Of a DNA stretch of 64,000 nt, positions 27,285 to 36,870 are shown one piece after another. Within the stretch, counting starts at the first letter, position 1, and each line of letters starts with the position of its first letter. The stretch comes from an uncultured Eubacteriales bacterium (GTDB taxonomy: Bacteria; Bacillota; Clostridia; Oscillospirales; CAG-382), in assembly GCA_934446675.1 (NCBI GenBank), contig CAKSEL010000008.1, forward strand, positions 61,893-125,892, given 5' to 3'. The translations under genes and the position numbers were made by a program. The notes below the pieces were generated by a model. It saw only the letters and a list, made by a program, of their open reading frames with translations. It was not told where the DNA came from and did no database searches.

Positions 27285-29036
27285 TTACTCCGCTATTATT
27301 CTGTCTCTTATAAAGTCGTAGATTACCTTTTTGCCGGGTATTCCGCACTCTATATATCCGCTGTCCCATACGCTCTTTACGTAAGGGTTATTGTAGGTAA
27401 ATCCGTAAGGATATACGTTTTCGACGCCGTTCTGTGAGTTTCCGTGATACCAGACCTTAGCTCCATCAAATTCAACGGTCTGTTCCTGTCTGTCATAAAC
27501 CACGGGAAGGCTCTTTATATGTTCGATAAACGCCTCGAACGACGCGTGAGCCGACTGTTTTTCCACTCTTACGACAACGCAGTTCTGTCTGCCCGGACTT
27601 ATAAACTCTATGCCCTTGTAATCGGCGTCGTCGGTTTCGGCAAATCCGTTGTCAAAGTAAACGCTTATATAAAGTCTGCCCATATACGATAAGAACATAT
27701 ACTTTCCGTCGTCTATCCTCTTATCGAAATATTTTACCGGTATGCAGGCGTTTATATACTCAAACTGGTTCTGCTTTTCGATATTGTATATGCTTACAGC
27801 CGTGTTTTTGTTGCAGTAATGCGTGCTGCAAAGACAGCCGTGGTCGCCCGTCCAGCGGTTATGTATATGATGATAGCCCGGATCTCCGGGGTGATGCGAG
27901 AATATTTTATGATCTCTGCCACCGCACAGCGTAAGATCCCATTCGTGCTGCTGATGGTGCGCATACCATCTGTCGGGGCTTTCTTCGGGATACTGGTCCT
28001 GGTGGTTTACGGCTCCCAGAACATAGTCCTCATCTACATACGTGTACTTGCATATAGCCTTTCCGTCAAGCATATCGAGGTAATCGTGCCGTATTTCGGC
28101 ACCTACCCAGCTTTCGGTGGAATGTAAATGCTTCTGCTCAAAGTTTTCATACGGAAATCTTCTCATGCACTCAATATCGTACACTATCTGAGCCGGAACA
28201 TAGTCCGAAAGCAGCATAAGCGGCGCTATGACTACTTCCTTTGCATAAGGAGAACCGAAATAGTAGTCGTAAAGATTTGTAAGTCCTCCGGCACCCGAAA
28301 GCGCATTGCCTTCGTATATTCTTCCGTGCGCTCCGCCGTATATTCCGTTTATGCCGTCGCATATCATATCGAGAAGAATTATATCCATTGTCATATACGC
28401 GCGTTTTCTGACAATTTCATCATCGGTATACTTTGCGAGAATTGCGGTTATAAGCATAATTTCCGCACCGTAGCCCAGCGAGTCGAACTCACCCCAGCCG
28501 CGGCGTGCGCGGAAATCGTAAAATTCCTTGAAATATGCGGTATCCGTCGCATGGATCTCTTCCGCGGTCATGCCGAACTGCTCGAATTTGCGTCCTTTAT
28601 AGTAAATTGACGCAAGGTATCTTGCCGCTCTGTACATAAGAGAATGGTTTTCGGATTTATACAGCGCCGAAAAGTCGCGGACAAGGAAAAAGCGTTCGAG
28701 AGAGGCTTTCATTCTGTCGGTAAGCGCGTCGGGACATTCAAAAAACAGCGGCACAAGGCGTATTGCTTCAAAATCCGCCTCTCCCCTGTGCTCTCTGCCG
28801 GTAGGATGCGGGTGCTCGAACCAGTCCGCCGCGTAAACTATCTCATCTTCGTAGTCTTTTCTCTTTGATTCGTCTTTTATATACGCAAAAATCGCATATT
28901 CACGGTATACATTGTCCGTAGTGTCGTTCAGTGCACTCGGTTTTCCGCCGGTATACCTGTAAATCTGTCCGGTATATTTCTGCGTGAGTTTCTCATTGAT
29001 TTCGTCCATGCGCCGCTTCGCATTTTCTCTTTTCAT
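27285..29036 (-). CDS. Unrecognised 583-aa protein, probable alpha/alpha-toroid carbohydrate enzyme
   Basis: No signal peptide, so cytoplasmic. The N-terminal 330 residues are rich in helices with repeated aromatic and charged pairs (ENHSLMYRAARYLASIYY, RRGWGEFDSLGYG) as seen in helical-toroid polysaccharide lyases and hydrolases; the second half is beta-rich with many His and Trp (HHQQHEWDLTLCGG, FSHHPGDPGYHHIHNRW). The His/Tyr-dense centre looks like an active site. The family is not recognised; heparinase II/III-like or another lyase-like fold is a guess. GGAG ribosome binding site. Co-transcribed with rnhA, 4 bases apart. Confidence 0.5.
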   Translation of the reverse strand: MKRENAKRRMDEINEKLTQKYTGQIYRYTGGKPSALNDTTDNVYREYAIFAYIKDESKRKDYEDEIVYAADWFEHPHPTGREHRGEADFEAIRLVPLFFECPDALTDRMKASLERFFLVRDFSALYKSENHSLMYRAARYLASIYYKGRKFEQFGMTAEEIHATDTAYFKEFYDFRARRGWGEFDSLGYGAEIMLITAILAKYTDDEIVRKRAYMTMDIILLDMICDGINGIYGGAHGRIYEGNALSGAGGLTNLYDYYFGSPYAKEVVIAPLMLLSDYVPAQIVYDIECMRRFPYENFEQKHLHSTESWVGAEIRHDYLDMLDGKAICKYTYVDEDYVLGAVNHQDQYPEESPDRWYAHHQQHEWDLTLCGGRDHKIFSHHPGDPGYHHIHNRWTGDHGCLCSTHYCNKNTAVSIYNIEKQNQFEYINACIPVKYFDKRIDDGKYMFLSYMGRLYISVYFDNGFAETDDADYKGIEFISPGRQNCVVVRVEKQSAHASFEAFIEHIKSLPVVYDRQEQTVEFDGAKVWYHGNSQNGVENVYPYGFTYNNPYVKSVWDSGYIECGIPGKKVIYDFIRDRIIAE

Positions 29037-29078
29037 GATTGTTTCTCCTTTTTAAGACGGAAATTTATATTTCAAAAA

Positions 29079-29420
29079 TCATTTATCTGTTTCGACGCTT
29101 TCAGAATACGGTTTGTAGACAAGCGCTCCGTTTATTACAAGATTGCCGTCCTTTATTTCGTATTTTACCGAGTATTCAGATTCCGGAACGTCCTCTATAT
29201 AATATGTAATCTCTCCGGACTTTACTTTATAGCGCGTCTTATCCGACGTAAAGCTCTCGTTTGTATATTCGTAAAAATATCCGTCCGAAGTATATTCGTA
29301 TATCTGCTCTGTATCCGAGTCTATCCACTTTCCGACAAGGCTGCCGCTCTTTGACGAACAGCCGCAAAGAAATGCGGTCAGAGCAACTAATGCAACTACG
29401 GATACTATCTTCTTAATCAT
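29079..29420 (-). CDS. Small lipoprotein
   Basis: 113 aa with a lipobox (AFLCGC, lipidated Cys near residue 21). The mature part has the pattern LVGKWIDSDTEQIYEYTSDG typical of small lipocalin-like 'WKF/GKW' lipoproteins of Clostridia. Exported and membrane-anchored; function unknown. Sits between the 583-aa gene and an AraC gene on the same strand. Confidence 0.7.
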   Translation of the reverse strand: MIKKIVSVVALVALTAFLCGCSSKSGSLVGKWIDSDTEQIYEYTSDGYFYEYTNESFTSDKTRYKVKSGEITYYIEDVPESEYSVKYEIKDGNLVINGALVYKPYSESVETDK

Positions 29421-29515
29421 ATGAGGTTTTCCTTTCGTGTTTCAATCAGTATAATGCAATATTATGAACAATATGTTAATCCGGTAACAATTTATACGAA
29501 ATGTATATAAATATA

Positions 29516-30340
29516 CTATATGTTGCCTCTTGAGTATTTAAGCGGCGTGGTTCCGGTGGTTTTTTTGAAGGTTCTGATAAAATGGCAGGTGTTTGAAAAT
29601 CCACATTCTCCTGCGGCGGCGCTGACGCTGACTCCCTGTTTAAGCAGCGTTTTTGCCTTTTTTATGCGTTTTGCCGTGATAAGCTCGCCGATCGTAATTC
29701 CGGTTGCCGCCTTGAAATCGCAGATAAGCTTTGCGCGGCTGACAAAGAAAACTCCGGCAATGTCGGAAATGACAAGCTTTTTGTCAAGGTTATCCGTTAT
29801 GTAGCGTATGACGTCCGTGATATAGCTCTGCACTACGCAGTCGTTTCTGTGCCCGGAATTCTTCCCCATAACAGAAGCCTTGGCAAGTATAAGCGCGGCA
29901 AGATTTTTTCTCATGCCGTCATACACCGTTCCGCATTTATCCGAAAGAGAGCACAGCGATTCAAAGAGAAAAAGCAGCTCTGTTTTGTCCTTTTCCGAAT
30001 TTACGGCAAGTATACGGCAGTCGGGTTCGAGAACGTCCCTTACGTCGTCATAGTCAATGCAGTCGCTTATATCGCCGTAACGGAAATTGAGATTGTACCT
30101 GCGGTAGAGCTTTGCCGGATCGACGTCCGTCGTGTGCAGTTTCTTTTCGCGGAAAAATATAAGACAGCAGCCGCTGCAATTATATATATCGTCAGCACAG
30201 AGAAAATTGAGATGTCCCTCAAGCACAAACAGCACTTCGCTGTTGTTGTGCCTGTGCATACCTAAGTTTTTCCGTCCCGTTCCGCAAAAATAGTCGGCGC
30301 TTATCCCGGAGGATACGTGTGCATTTACACCGTTTTCCAT
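29516..30340 (-). CDS. AraC-family transcriptional regulator
   Basis: 274 aa. Cupin-like sensor in the first 150 residues (MHRHNNSEVLFVLEGHL, the usual His-rich start) and two C-terminal helix-turn-helix motifs (KLVISDIAGVFFVSRAKLI and VSVSAAAGECGFSNTCHFIR) ending with the conserved GTTPLKYSRG. Divergent from the OYE/SDR pair, its likely target. Confidence 0.88.
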   Translation of the reverse strand: MENGVNAHVSSGISADYFCGTGRKNLGMHRHNNSEVLFVLEGHLNFLCADDIYNCSGCCLIFFREKKLHTTDVDPAKLYRRYNLNFRYGDISDCIDYDDVRDVLEPDCRILAVNSEKDKTELLFLFESLCSLSDKCGTVYDGMRKNLAALILAKASVMGKNSGHRNDCVVQSYITDVIRYITDNLDKKLVISDIAGVFFVSRAKLICDFKAATGITIGELITAKRIKKAKTLLKQGVSVSAAAGECGFSNTCHFIRTFKKTTGTTPLKYSRGNI

Positions 30341-30422
30341 TTTTTCCGCCTCCTTTTACAGAAGTATAACATATTTTTCCGGCAAAGTCTATACTATACG
30401 CAAACTTTTGTCTTATAAATCA

Positions 30423-30451
30423 TTGATTTTTGCGTTCGGCTTGCTTATAAT
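30423..30451 (+). promoter_or_regulatory. Promoter of the OYE-SDR operon
   Basis: TTGATT (30423-30428), 17-bp spacer, TATAAT (30446-30451), 44 bases before the ATG of the OYE-like gene. Confidence 0.65.
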
Positions 30452-30494
30452 TGTTTTATAGAATACAACAAACTACATAACGGAGAAGAAATAC

Positions 30495-31826
30495 ATGAAT
30501 ACAAACCCTACTTACGAACACTACGGCTCAATTCTGAAAAACACGCCGTTTGAAAACGAAACCGACAGCACCTCCTATATTCCGTACAGCGATGATTTTT
30601 CGGCGCTTTCCGGAAAAGTGTCTCTCGGCAGAAACAAATACGCGCCCAACAGCATATGCTATCAGCCTATGGAGGGACAGGACGCCGAAAACGGCACTCC
30701 CACCGACATAACTTTTAAGCGCTACACCGAGCTTGCAGACGGCGGCGCCGGACTTATCTGGCTTGAAGCCGTAAGCGTATGTCCCGAAGGCAGGAGCAAT
30801 CCGTATCAGCTTATGCTGACAAGTAAAAACCGCGACGAATTCTCGCGCCTTGCCGAAAGCATAAAGTCCGAATGTTTAAAGCAAAACGGATACGAACCCG
30901 TTATAATACTCCAGCTTACAAATTCGGGACGCTATTCAAAGCCGAACGGCACTCCGTCGCCCATCGCGGCATACGTAAACCCCGATATTGACGGTTCAGC
31001 CGCCCCGAAAACCGCGTCAGACGAGTATCTCGCCTCACTTCCCGAAATGTACGCCAAAAGCGCCGCTCTTGCCGAAAAGTGCGGATATGACGGCGTTGAT
31101 TTAAAGTGCTGCCACGGTTATCTTCTCTCCGAGCTTTTAAGCGCGTTTGACAGAGACGGCATTTACGGCGGCAGCTTTGAAAACCGCACAAGACTTTTAT
31201 TTGACTGCGCAGCCGCAATAGACGGCGCGCTCGGCGAAAACATGATACGTGCGTGCAGACTCAACGTCTACGACGGCTATCCCGGAAAATACTGTTTCGG
31301 AAAACCGTCCGGGGAAGGACGCGAATACGACCTTACCGAACCGAACGCCGTAATATCAAGACTCGAAAAGGACTTCGGCTTTACGCTTATCAACGTCACA
31401 ATGGGAAGCCCTTACCGCAATCCCGACGTTTCCCGTCCCTACAAGCGCGGAATTGATATGCCCAAAACAAACGCCGTACACGGACTTTCGAGAATACTCG
31501 GCGGCTGTGCCGAGATCAAAAAGGCGCACCCCGATACAGCCTTTGTCGATACGGGAATTTCGGCTCTCGGCGCACTTTCCCCGTTTGCCGCGGCAGGACT
31601 TAAAAAAGAGGGCATGACGGACTTTGTCGGATTCGGCAGAATGTCATTTGCATACCCGTCCCTCGCAAGAGATATTATAAACGGCAGTTTTGACGGCAAA
31701 AAATCCTGCGTTGCCTGCGGAGGCTGCTCGTATTTGAAGAAAAACGTTCAGAAAAGCGGCTGCATTATAAGAAACCGTTTCTATTCTGAAGTTTACAAGG
31801 ACTACAAAAAGTCCCACAACGATTAA
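30495..31826 (+). CDS. NADH:flavin oxidoreductase, Old Yellow Enzyme family (short 2-enoate reductase-like)
   Basis: 443 aa. The FMN-binding TIM-barrel patterns are present: NSICYQPMEGQDA, ILQLTNSGRYSKP, DGVDLKCCHGYLLSELLS, and GFGRMSFAYPSLARDI. The C-terminal cysteines CVACGGC with a further Cys 12 residues on match the 4Fe-4S site of 2-enoate reductase/BaiCD enzymes, but the following FAD/NADH domain (about 230 aa) is absent. Electrons must therefore come from another partner. Expressed with the SDR gene 15 bases downstream. Probably reduces an alpha,beta-unsaturated carbonyl compound. Confidence 0.82.
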   Translation: MNTNPTYEHYGSILKNTPFENETDSTSYIPYSDDFSALSGKVSLGRNKYAPNSICYQPMEGQDAENGTPTDITFKRYTELADGGAGLIWLEAVSVCPEGRSNPYQLMLTSKNRDEFSRLAESIKSECLKQNGYEPVIILQLTNSGRYSKPNGTPSPIAAYVNPDIDGSAAPKTASDEYLASLPEMYAKSAALAEKCGYDGVDLKCCHGYLLSELLSAFDRDGIYGGSFENRTRLLFDCAAAIDGALGENMIRACRLNVYDGYPGKYCFGKPSGEGREYDLTEPNAVISRLEKDFGFTLINVTMGSPYRNPDVSRPYKRGIDMPKTNAVHGLSRILGGCAEIKKAHPDTAFVDTGISALGALSPFAAAGLKKEGMTDFVGFGRMSFAYPSLARDIINGSFDGKKSCVACGGCSYLKKNVQKSGCIIRNRFYSEVYKDYKKSHND

Positions 31827-31841
31827 AAGGAGAGAACAGCA

Positions 31842-32603
31842 ATGAAAACAGCTCTCGTAACCGGTGCGTCACGCGGAATAGGCTTTGCGACCGCGCTCGC
31901 TCTTTCAAAAGCAGGTTATCACATCATCGCCGCAGCCTCATCTTACAGAGAGGACACCGAAAACCGCTTTAAGCAGGAATTTGAGAACGGATATACTTAC
32001 GTATACGGCGACTTAAAGGAAAAAAGCACGCTCGACGGCTTTATTTCGGCTGTAAAGGACTGCGGAAGAATAGATCTGCTCGTCAACAACGCCGGTATCG
32101 CTCCTCCCGTAAGGCGCGACATACTAGAAACCACCGAAGAGAGTTTTGATCTTGTCATGGACACCAACTTAAAGGCGGTTTTCTTCATCACACAGGCAAT
32201 ATCAAAGCTTATGATAGAGTACAAATCTTCGCTTGAACCCGAATACTCGCCGAGAATTATCAATATAGGCTCTATGTCCGCCGACGTGTCCTCTGTTTCG
32301 CGCGGAGAATACTGCATATCAAAAGCCGGTATCGGCATGGTGACAATGCTCTTTGCGGACAGGCTCGCGGAGTACGGTATTCCGGTGTTTGAGATACGTC
32401 CCGGCATTATAAAAACCGACATGACAAGCGCCGTCACCGCAAAATACGACGCGCTGATCGCAGACGGCATTACCCCGACAAAACGCTGGGGACTTCCGTC
32501 CGACATAGCCTCTGCCGCGTGTGCGCTTGCGTCGGGTGCGTTCGATTTCTCGACCGGTCAGGTATTCAACATAGACGGCGGTTTTCATCTGCGCAGACTT
32601 TAA
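31842..32603 (+). CDS. Short-chain dehydrogenase/reductase
   Basis: 253 aa classical SDR. Cofactor motif TGASRGIGFA (TGxxxGxG), NNAGIAPP, catalytic Ser in INIGSMSAD and YCISK (Tyr and Lys). The C-terminal NIDGG pattern (VFNIDGGFHL) is also conserved. FabG-like, but paired with an OYE-type reductase, so more likely a catabolic alcohol or keto reductase. AAAAGGAGAG ribosome binding site. Confidence 0.88.
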   Translation: MKTALVTGASRGIGFATALALSKAGYHIIAAASSYREDTENRFKQEFENGYTYVYGDLKEKSTLDGFISAVKDCGRIDLLVNNAGIAPPVRRDILETTEESFDLVMDTNLKAVFFITQAISKLMIEYKSSLEPEYSPRIINIGSMSADVSSVSRGEYCISKAGIGMVTMLFADRLAEYGIPVFEIRPGIIKTDMTSAVTAKYDALIADGITPTKRWGLPSDIASAACALASGAFDFSTGQVFNIDGGFHLRRL

Positions 32604-32701
32604 AATACGGCTCATTACTTATTTAAATACTTTTTTCCGTCCAGGACAAAAACGGGGCGGTTTTCTTTTTTACGCAAAAAACATTTTGACGCATATAAAA
32701 A

Positions 32702-32724
32702 CGCCGCTCCTTTGGGGAGCGGCG
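32702..32724 (-). terminator. Terminator of the secreted-protein/peptide operon
   Basis: CGCCGCTCC/GGAGCGGCG hairpin followed on the minus strand by TTTTT, after the 43-aa gene. Confidence 0.8.
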
Positions 32725-32748
32725 CTCTGATCTGATTAATTGCAGGGA

Positions 32749-32880
32749 TCAAAGAATTTCATCGGAATATAAGCCGGATACATTGATTATTGTATCTTCT
32801 CCCTCACCGCTGGCAAGCAGTATGTCGGCGGATTTCAAGACAAGCATTTGAACTTCCGGTTCGGTATAATTCTTCTTCAT
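32749..32880 (-). CDS. 43-aa peptide of the 'MKKxYxxPEVxxxxL' type
   Basis: Open frame from the ATG at 32880 to a TGA at 32749. It has its own AGGAGA ribosome binding site and sits 17 bases after the large secreted protein gene, before a shared terminator, so it is probably a real co-transcribed gene. The product starts MKKNYTEPEVQMLVLKSA and goes on to ASGEGED; short acidic peptides of this shape recur beside large secreted proteins in gut Clostridia. No signal peptide, no cysteine. Function unknown; a peptide precursor or a chaperone-like partner are both possible. Confidence 0.6.
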   Translation of the reverse strand: MKKNYTEPEVQMLVLKSADILLASGEGEDTIINVSGLYSDEIL

Positions 32881-32897
32881 GCATATTCTCCTTTCAA

Positions 32898-35800
32898 TCA
32901 GCCTTTATATTCGTCAAGTGCTTCGCCGTTAATGATCTTGTTTACAACACCGAGAACATCGCCGGTTGCACCGTCATTTTTAAGCTTTTCTGCAACTTCA
33001 AGTATGCTCGCTGTCATTGTGCCGCCGTAGTAATACTCTCCGCCGTAAACGACGTAGGGACGTACTGCGAACTTATCGCCATAGTTGGTGTTCGGGATAT
33101 TTACAAGCACTGCTGCAAATGTTGTGTTTTCAGTATTAACCTCATATTTATTGATGGTTATACTTCCGTCCTCGGCTCTCTTGAATGAAGGAGAAACTAT
33201 TGTCTTGAGAACGCTTGAATCAATACCTGCGGTAAGATCTGCAAGACCGGATTCTGTAAGCTTTTCTGCTCTTGCTACAACATAACCGAATTCGGTAAGG
33301 CTTTCGTCCTCCATGAACTCGCTGTTTACGGCAGCCTTGAATCTGAGACCTGCGGGATATGTTCCTCTGATTGAGATTTCGTTCGGGAGCGAAGTCGGTG
33401 CAACTGCGGTGTTAACGGTAACTTCCTCGTAGGTTGCCTTACCGTCTGCAGTTACAAGCTTGGGAACGGTAATTTCGGTTACACCGTCTTTGAGCGTCAT
33501 AACAACGTCGTTTCCGTTTACGGTAAGCGCTGTTACGTTGCCGCCGAAGTATTTGCCGTAGTAGGTTTCAAGTGCCTCTGCGGTGTCCGCGTCGATGCCG
33601 TTCGCATATATTACGGTCACGGTGTTTCCTGATATCTTTGTGGTGTAGTCGGAAGATGTTGCCTTAGGTCTGTAATAGAGACCGATGTATGCAACGTCTG
33701 CGGTTATACCTGTTCCTTTTCCTCCGTCATAAACACTGCTGCCTACAAAAAGATCGGGCTGAGCAAGCTGTATTGTGTGACCGGCTTCAATCGTATAATC
33801 TTCAAACTTAATTTCGTTCCATGTATTATCCGCACTCTTGCCTATACTTATCTTATTGTAATCATTAGCACTTGTGTCAACTCTGCGGAGCATACAGGAA
33901 GTTACGCCGGAAAATCTTGACTTTGTAATATATGTATATGTATGATCCGTGTCATAAGGAAGCGTAGTGTCTCTCCAGTAATTCAAGCTGTGAGGATGTT
34001 CATATACGCCTGTTAAAACGCTTATATAATCAAAGCCTTCTGCACTTCTGTTGAAAGAATAGCTCTTAAAATAAGTAGAATCTTTAACAATATCTGTATT
34101 TTCTACCGACTTGTTTCCTGCGTTCCAGAGATAGTTTCTCAGACCGTAAACGGGAGCGTAGTAGTCGGGAAGGTCAATCTTTGTCTCGGGATAAGTCGCT
34201 GTCTCTGTTCCGTTTACAAGTTCCGGAATTGTAATATGGCTGTAATTAACAGCCTCATCCTCGTTAAGGGTAATTATCATCTTGTTGTCGGCAAACTCAA
34301 CAGATTTTACCGCACTTGAAAGATATTCAGCCGGATTAACCTCCATGGCAGCGAGTGCATTTGCCTCAAAGCCGTTTTCGGCAGTAACGGTAATTGTCGG
34401 GAAGTCAAAGCTTATATCGGAATATGAATCTTTCGCAATAGGCTTATAGTAAAGCTTGATGTTGTCGATATACATTGTGCCGGCGGTCTTAGAGGTGTCC
34501 TCAAATATCCACATCAGCTCACGGACGGTTTTGCCACTTGCCGTCTGGCTGTATGTCTTGGTGAGCGTATTCCATGCTCCTGCTCCAAAGTTTGTAGTAC
34601 CTATATTGTCAAATTGACCGTCGGTTTTGCGCAGTGCGGGTCTTGTTGCAACGGCTTTTGCAAAATCTGCGCCTTCAAAATACATTTTAATGCTTGCGGT
34701 AAATTTTGCAGGAACTCTTACATACTCTTCAACACGATTTCCTGTGCTTGCATTCTTACCGTTATCAAGTACGGTTCTGAATACGGGATATCCCGTGCTG
34801 CCGTCGATATTAAGCTTAATATACTTTCCGCTGCCGACGCCGTCGACATTTTCAACAAGCACACCCGAGGTTTTTCCTCCCTCTGTCGCATAAACGCGAT
34901 TGCCGTGTATCTTGGTATCATGTTCTCCGTTATAGGTCTCGCCGACAGTAAAACTCTCAAAGTTTTCATCTATAAGATTAATTCCGTACAACGGTGCAAG
35001 GGCATCAACCTTTGTAACGGTCACATCGACAGACGTATATGTTTTTGTCTTATCGGCATTTACTACTGAAGGAAGGCTTACATTTCCTGCTCCGTTTACG
35101 GTAAGCGTAATAGTATTTCCGTCGACAGCGCAGGAATTAACAAACTTGCCGAAATATTTCTGAGGTTCTGCCGTAAGCGCCGTTGCTGCGTTTTCCTCGA
35201 TTCCGTCGGGAGCACTTACTATGACAGTAGGATATACTGCTTTTACAACTTTATATTCCACCTGATTTGTCGGCTTATAATAAAGATAAATGTTATCTAC
35301 AAGTATAGTACCCACTGGTTTATCCTCAGTCAAATCAAAAACGAGCTGAAGCGCTCTGGCATCATGATTTGTCTCAAGATTATCCAAAGTAAATGTAGGT
35401 TTTTTGTCATAACTCAGCCATACATCTGCACGGTTTTTGTCAGTAATGTTATAACCGTTGAATGACGGGAGTGAAGAAGAACCTGCACTTCCGAGACGCA
35501 TTGCCGGTCTGAGCGCGGCCTTTGCCGCAAACTCTGCGTCTGCATATTTATACTGTGCGCTCATAGTAAACCTTGCCGGTACTTTTGCCGTATTTGCGCC
35601 AAAATTAACTCTGAGCGACGGCCACCGAGTCGAACCGTCTATATTAACTTGAAGCGCATTTCCGTTTTCTTCATCTTTAACTATATCTGCCGATGTGGTT
35701 GCTCCCTCAAGCGTATATGCCAGACCGTTGTATGTGATAGTATTCTGGATATATTGGCCGCTTGCATTTTTTGTCGGGAAAAGTTTGTCGGTATCTTTCC

Positions 35801-36021
35801 AGTCTTCAAAATTTTCTCCGATAAGTCTTACGCCGAGTGTGGGATCATAATAGGACGCGGTTTCCTCTGCAAGCGAAGCGTCGCTTATTTTTGAAGAAAT
35901 AGCCCCCGGCTTCGAGCGAAATTTCGTCTGCCGATTCAATCGGCTCTGCTGCCGGGCTCGCGAATGCTGTGGTAGAAAAAACCGTAGCTGTCGCGAGTAA
36001 AACGCTGAGTAGTTTTTTCAT
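32898..36021 (-). pseudogene. Large secreted repeat protein, signal peptide frame-separated from the body
   Basis: The body is an open frame of about 1013 aa (to 35939, only a TTG start without signal peptide). A perfect signal peptide (MKKLLSVLLATATVFSTTAF) with GGAGAG ribosome binding site begins at 36021 in another frame; it changes into the body frame if one base is removed from the run of five C at 35903-35907. Corrected product about 1040 aa. The body has two to three related beta-sandwich repeats (LIGENFEDW / LIDENFESF ... LQVNIDGST / LNIDGSTGYP), then a C-terminal module with a PAGLRF motif. Could be an assembly error, a real mutation or phase variation. Followed by the 43-aa gene. 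Confidence 0.7.
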
Positions 36022-36315
36022 TTTTCTAAACTCTCCTTATAATTTTTTTCAGGCACAGGAAATTTCTCCCAATGCCTTATTTTAATTCTAAGTCAATTAT
36101 CACAAATTGTCAAGTGGTTTTTTAAATAAATTTGCACAATTATAACTAAAAATGTGTACAAATCAACTATTTTTAGCATAATGTAGTCGGATTTTTGGGA
36201 TTTGGTCGGATTTTCGTACCTGATTTGGCGTAAAAATGTGCCCGGAAATATTTTTTTACGCGTTTAAAAAAATTATTTTTTATGAAATTTGTCAGCAGAT
36301 CTCAAAATATGGGAA

Positions 36316-36340
36316 AAGGCGCATCATTAAGATGCGCCTT
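36316..36340 (-). terminator. Hairpin, probable terminator of the zinc-ribbon gene
   Basis: AAGGCGCATC/GATGCGCCTT, perfect 10-bp stem. It ends a 134-base structured 3' region after the zinc-ribbon gene. Confidence 0.5.
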
Positions 36341-36474
36341 AGGGCTTTCATAATATCATAGGTGAATCAAACTCACGAGGTTAAAAGCCGTGCCGTGAAT
36401 TCAACTTCCTTTTGGAAAGAACACTTGACAGGTCCTGAATAACCCATATGTGCAGAGTTTGTTACGCTATATTA
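36341..36474 (-). other. Structured 3' region of unknown function
   Basis: Between the zinc-ribbon stop codon and the hairpin at 36316. On the minus strand it contains arms TGAAT-TCACG and CGTGA-ATTCA that can fold into a long interrupted hairpin, plus a possible 24-codon frame (start MGYSGPVKCSF) without a ribosome binding site. I do not recognise an RNA family. Confidence 0.3.
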
Positions 36475-36756
36475 TTACTGCTGCTGTTCCTTCATTGCTG
36501 CGAAGCACTCGCTGCAATAAACCGGTCTGTCGCTTGTGGGCTGGAAGGGGATTTTAGCCTCTTTGCCGCAGTTAGCGCAGGTAGTGGTGAAGTATTCTCT
36601 CTGGGGCTTTGCTGCGTTCTTTCTCTTATCGCGGCATGCCTTGCATCTCTGAGGCTCGTTCTGGAAACCCTTTTCAGCATAGAATTCCTGCTCGCCTGCT
36701 GTAAAGATGAATTCTTCTCCACAATCCTTACAGATCAAAGTCTTGTTTTCGTACAT
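36475..36756 (-). CDS. Zinc-ribbon domain protein
   Basis: 93 aa with CKDC, then CKAC, then CANC and CSEC: four CxxC pairs, two treble-clef/ribbon modules. This pattern (CKDCGEEFIFTAGEQEFY) is a conserved small zinc-ribbon family of Firmicutes, probably cytoplasmic nucleic-acid or protein binding. No partner gene is obvious; the sigma factor lies upstream on the same strand. Confidence 0.85.
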   Translation of the reverse strand: MYENKTLICKDCGEEFIFTAGEQEFYAEKGFQNEPQRCKACRDKRKNAAKPQREYFTTTCANCGKEAKIPFQPTSDRPVYCSECFAAMKEQQQ

Positions 36757-36870
36757 TGTTCTTTCCCTCGCTTTGAGTAAAAAATATTGATTTTTGCCCT
36801 TTGACGGCTGCGAACCGTCAGCTTTTGCGCCGTTCCAGGCAAGGACATATATTAAAGTCCGCGTAAAACG

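Noticed and set aside
35903..35907. Programmed ribosomal frameshift
   Set aside because: A +1 shift would be needed and no known +1 slippery site, stimulatory structure or Shine-Dalgarno-like element is seen; indel is simpler.
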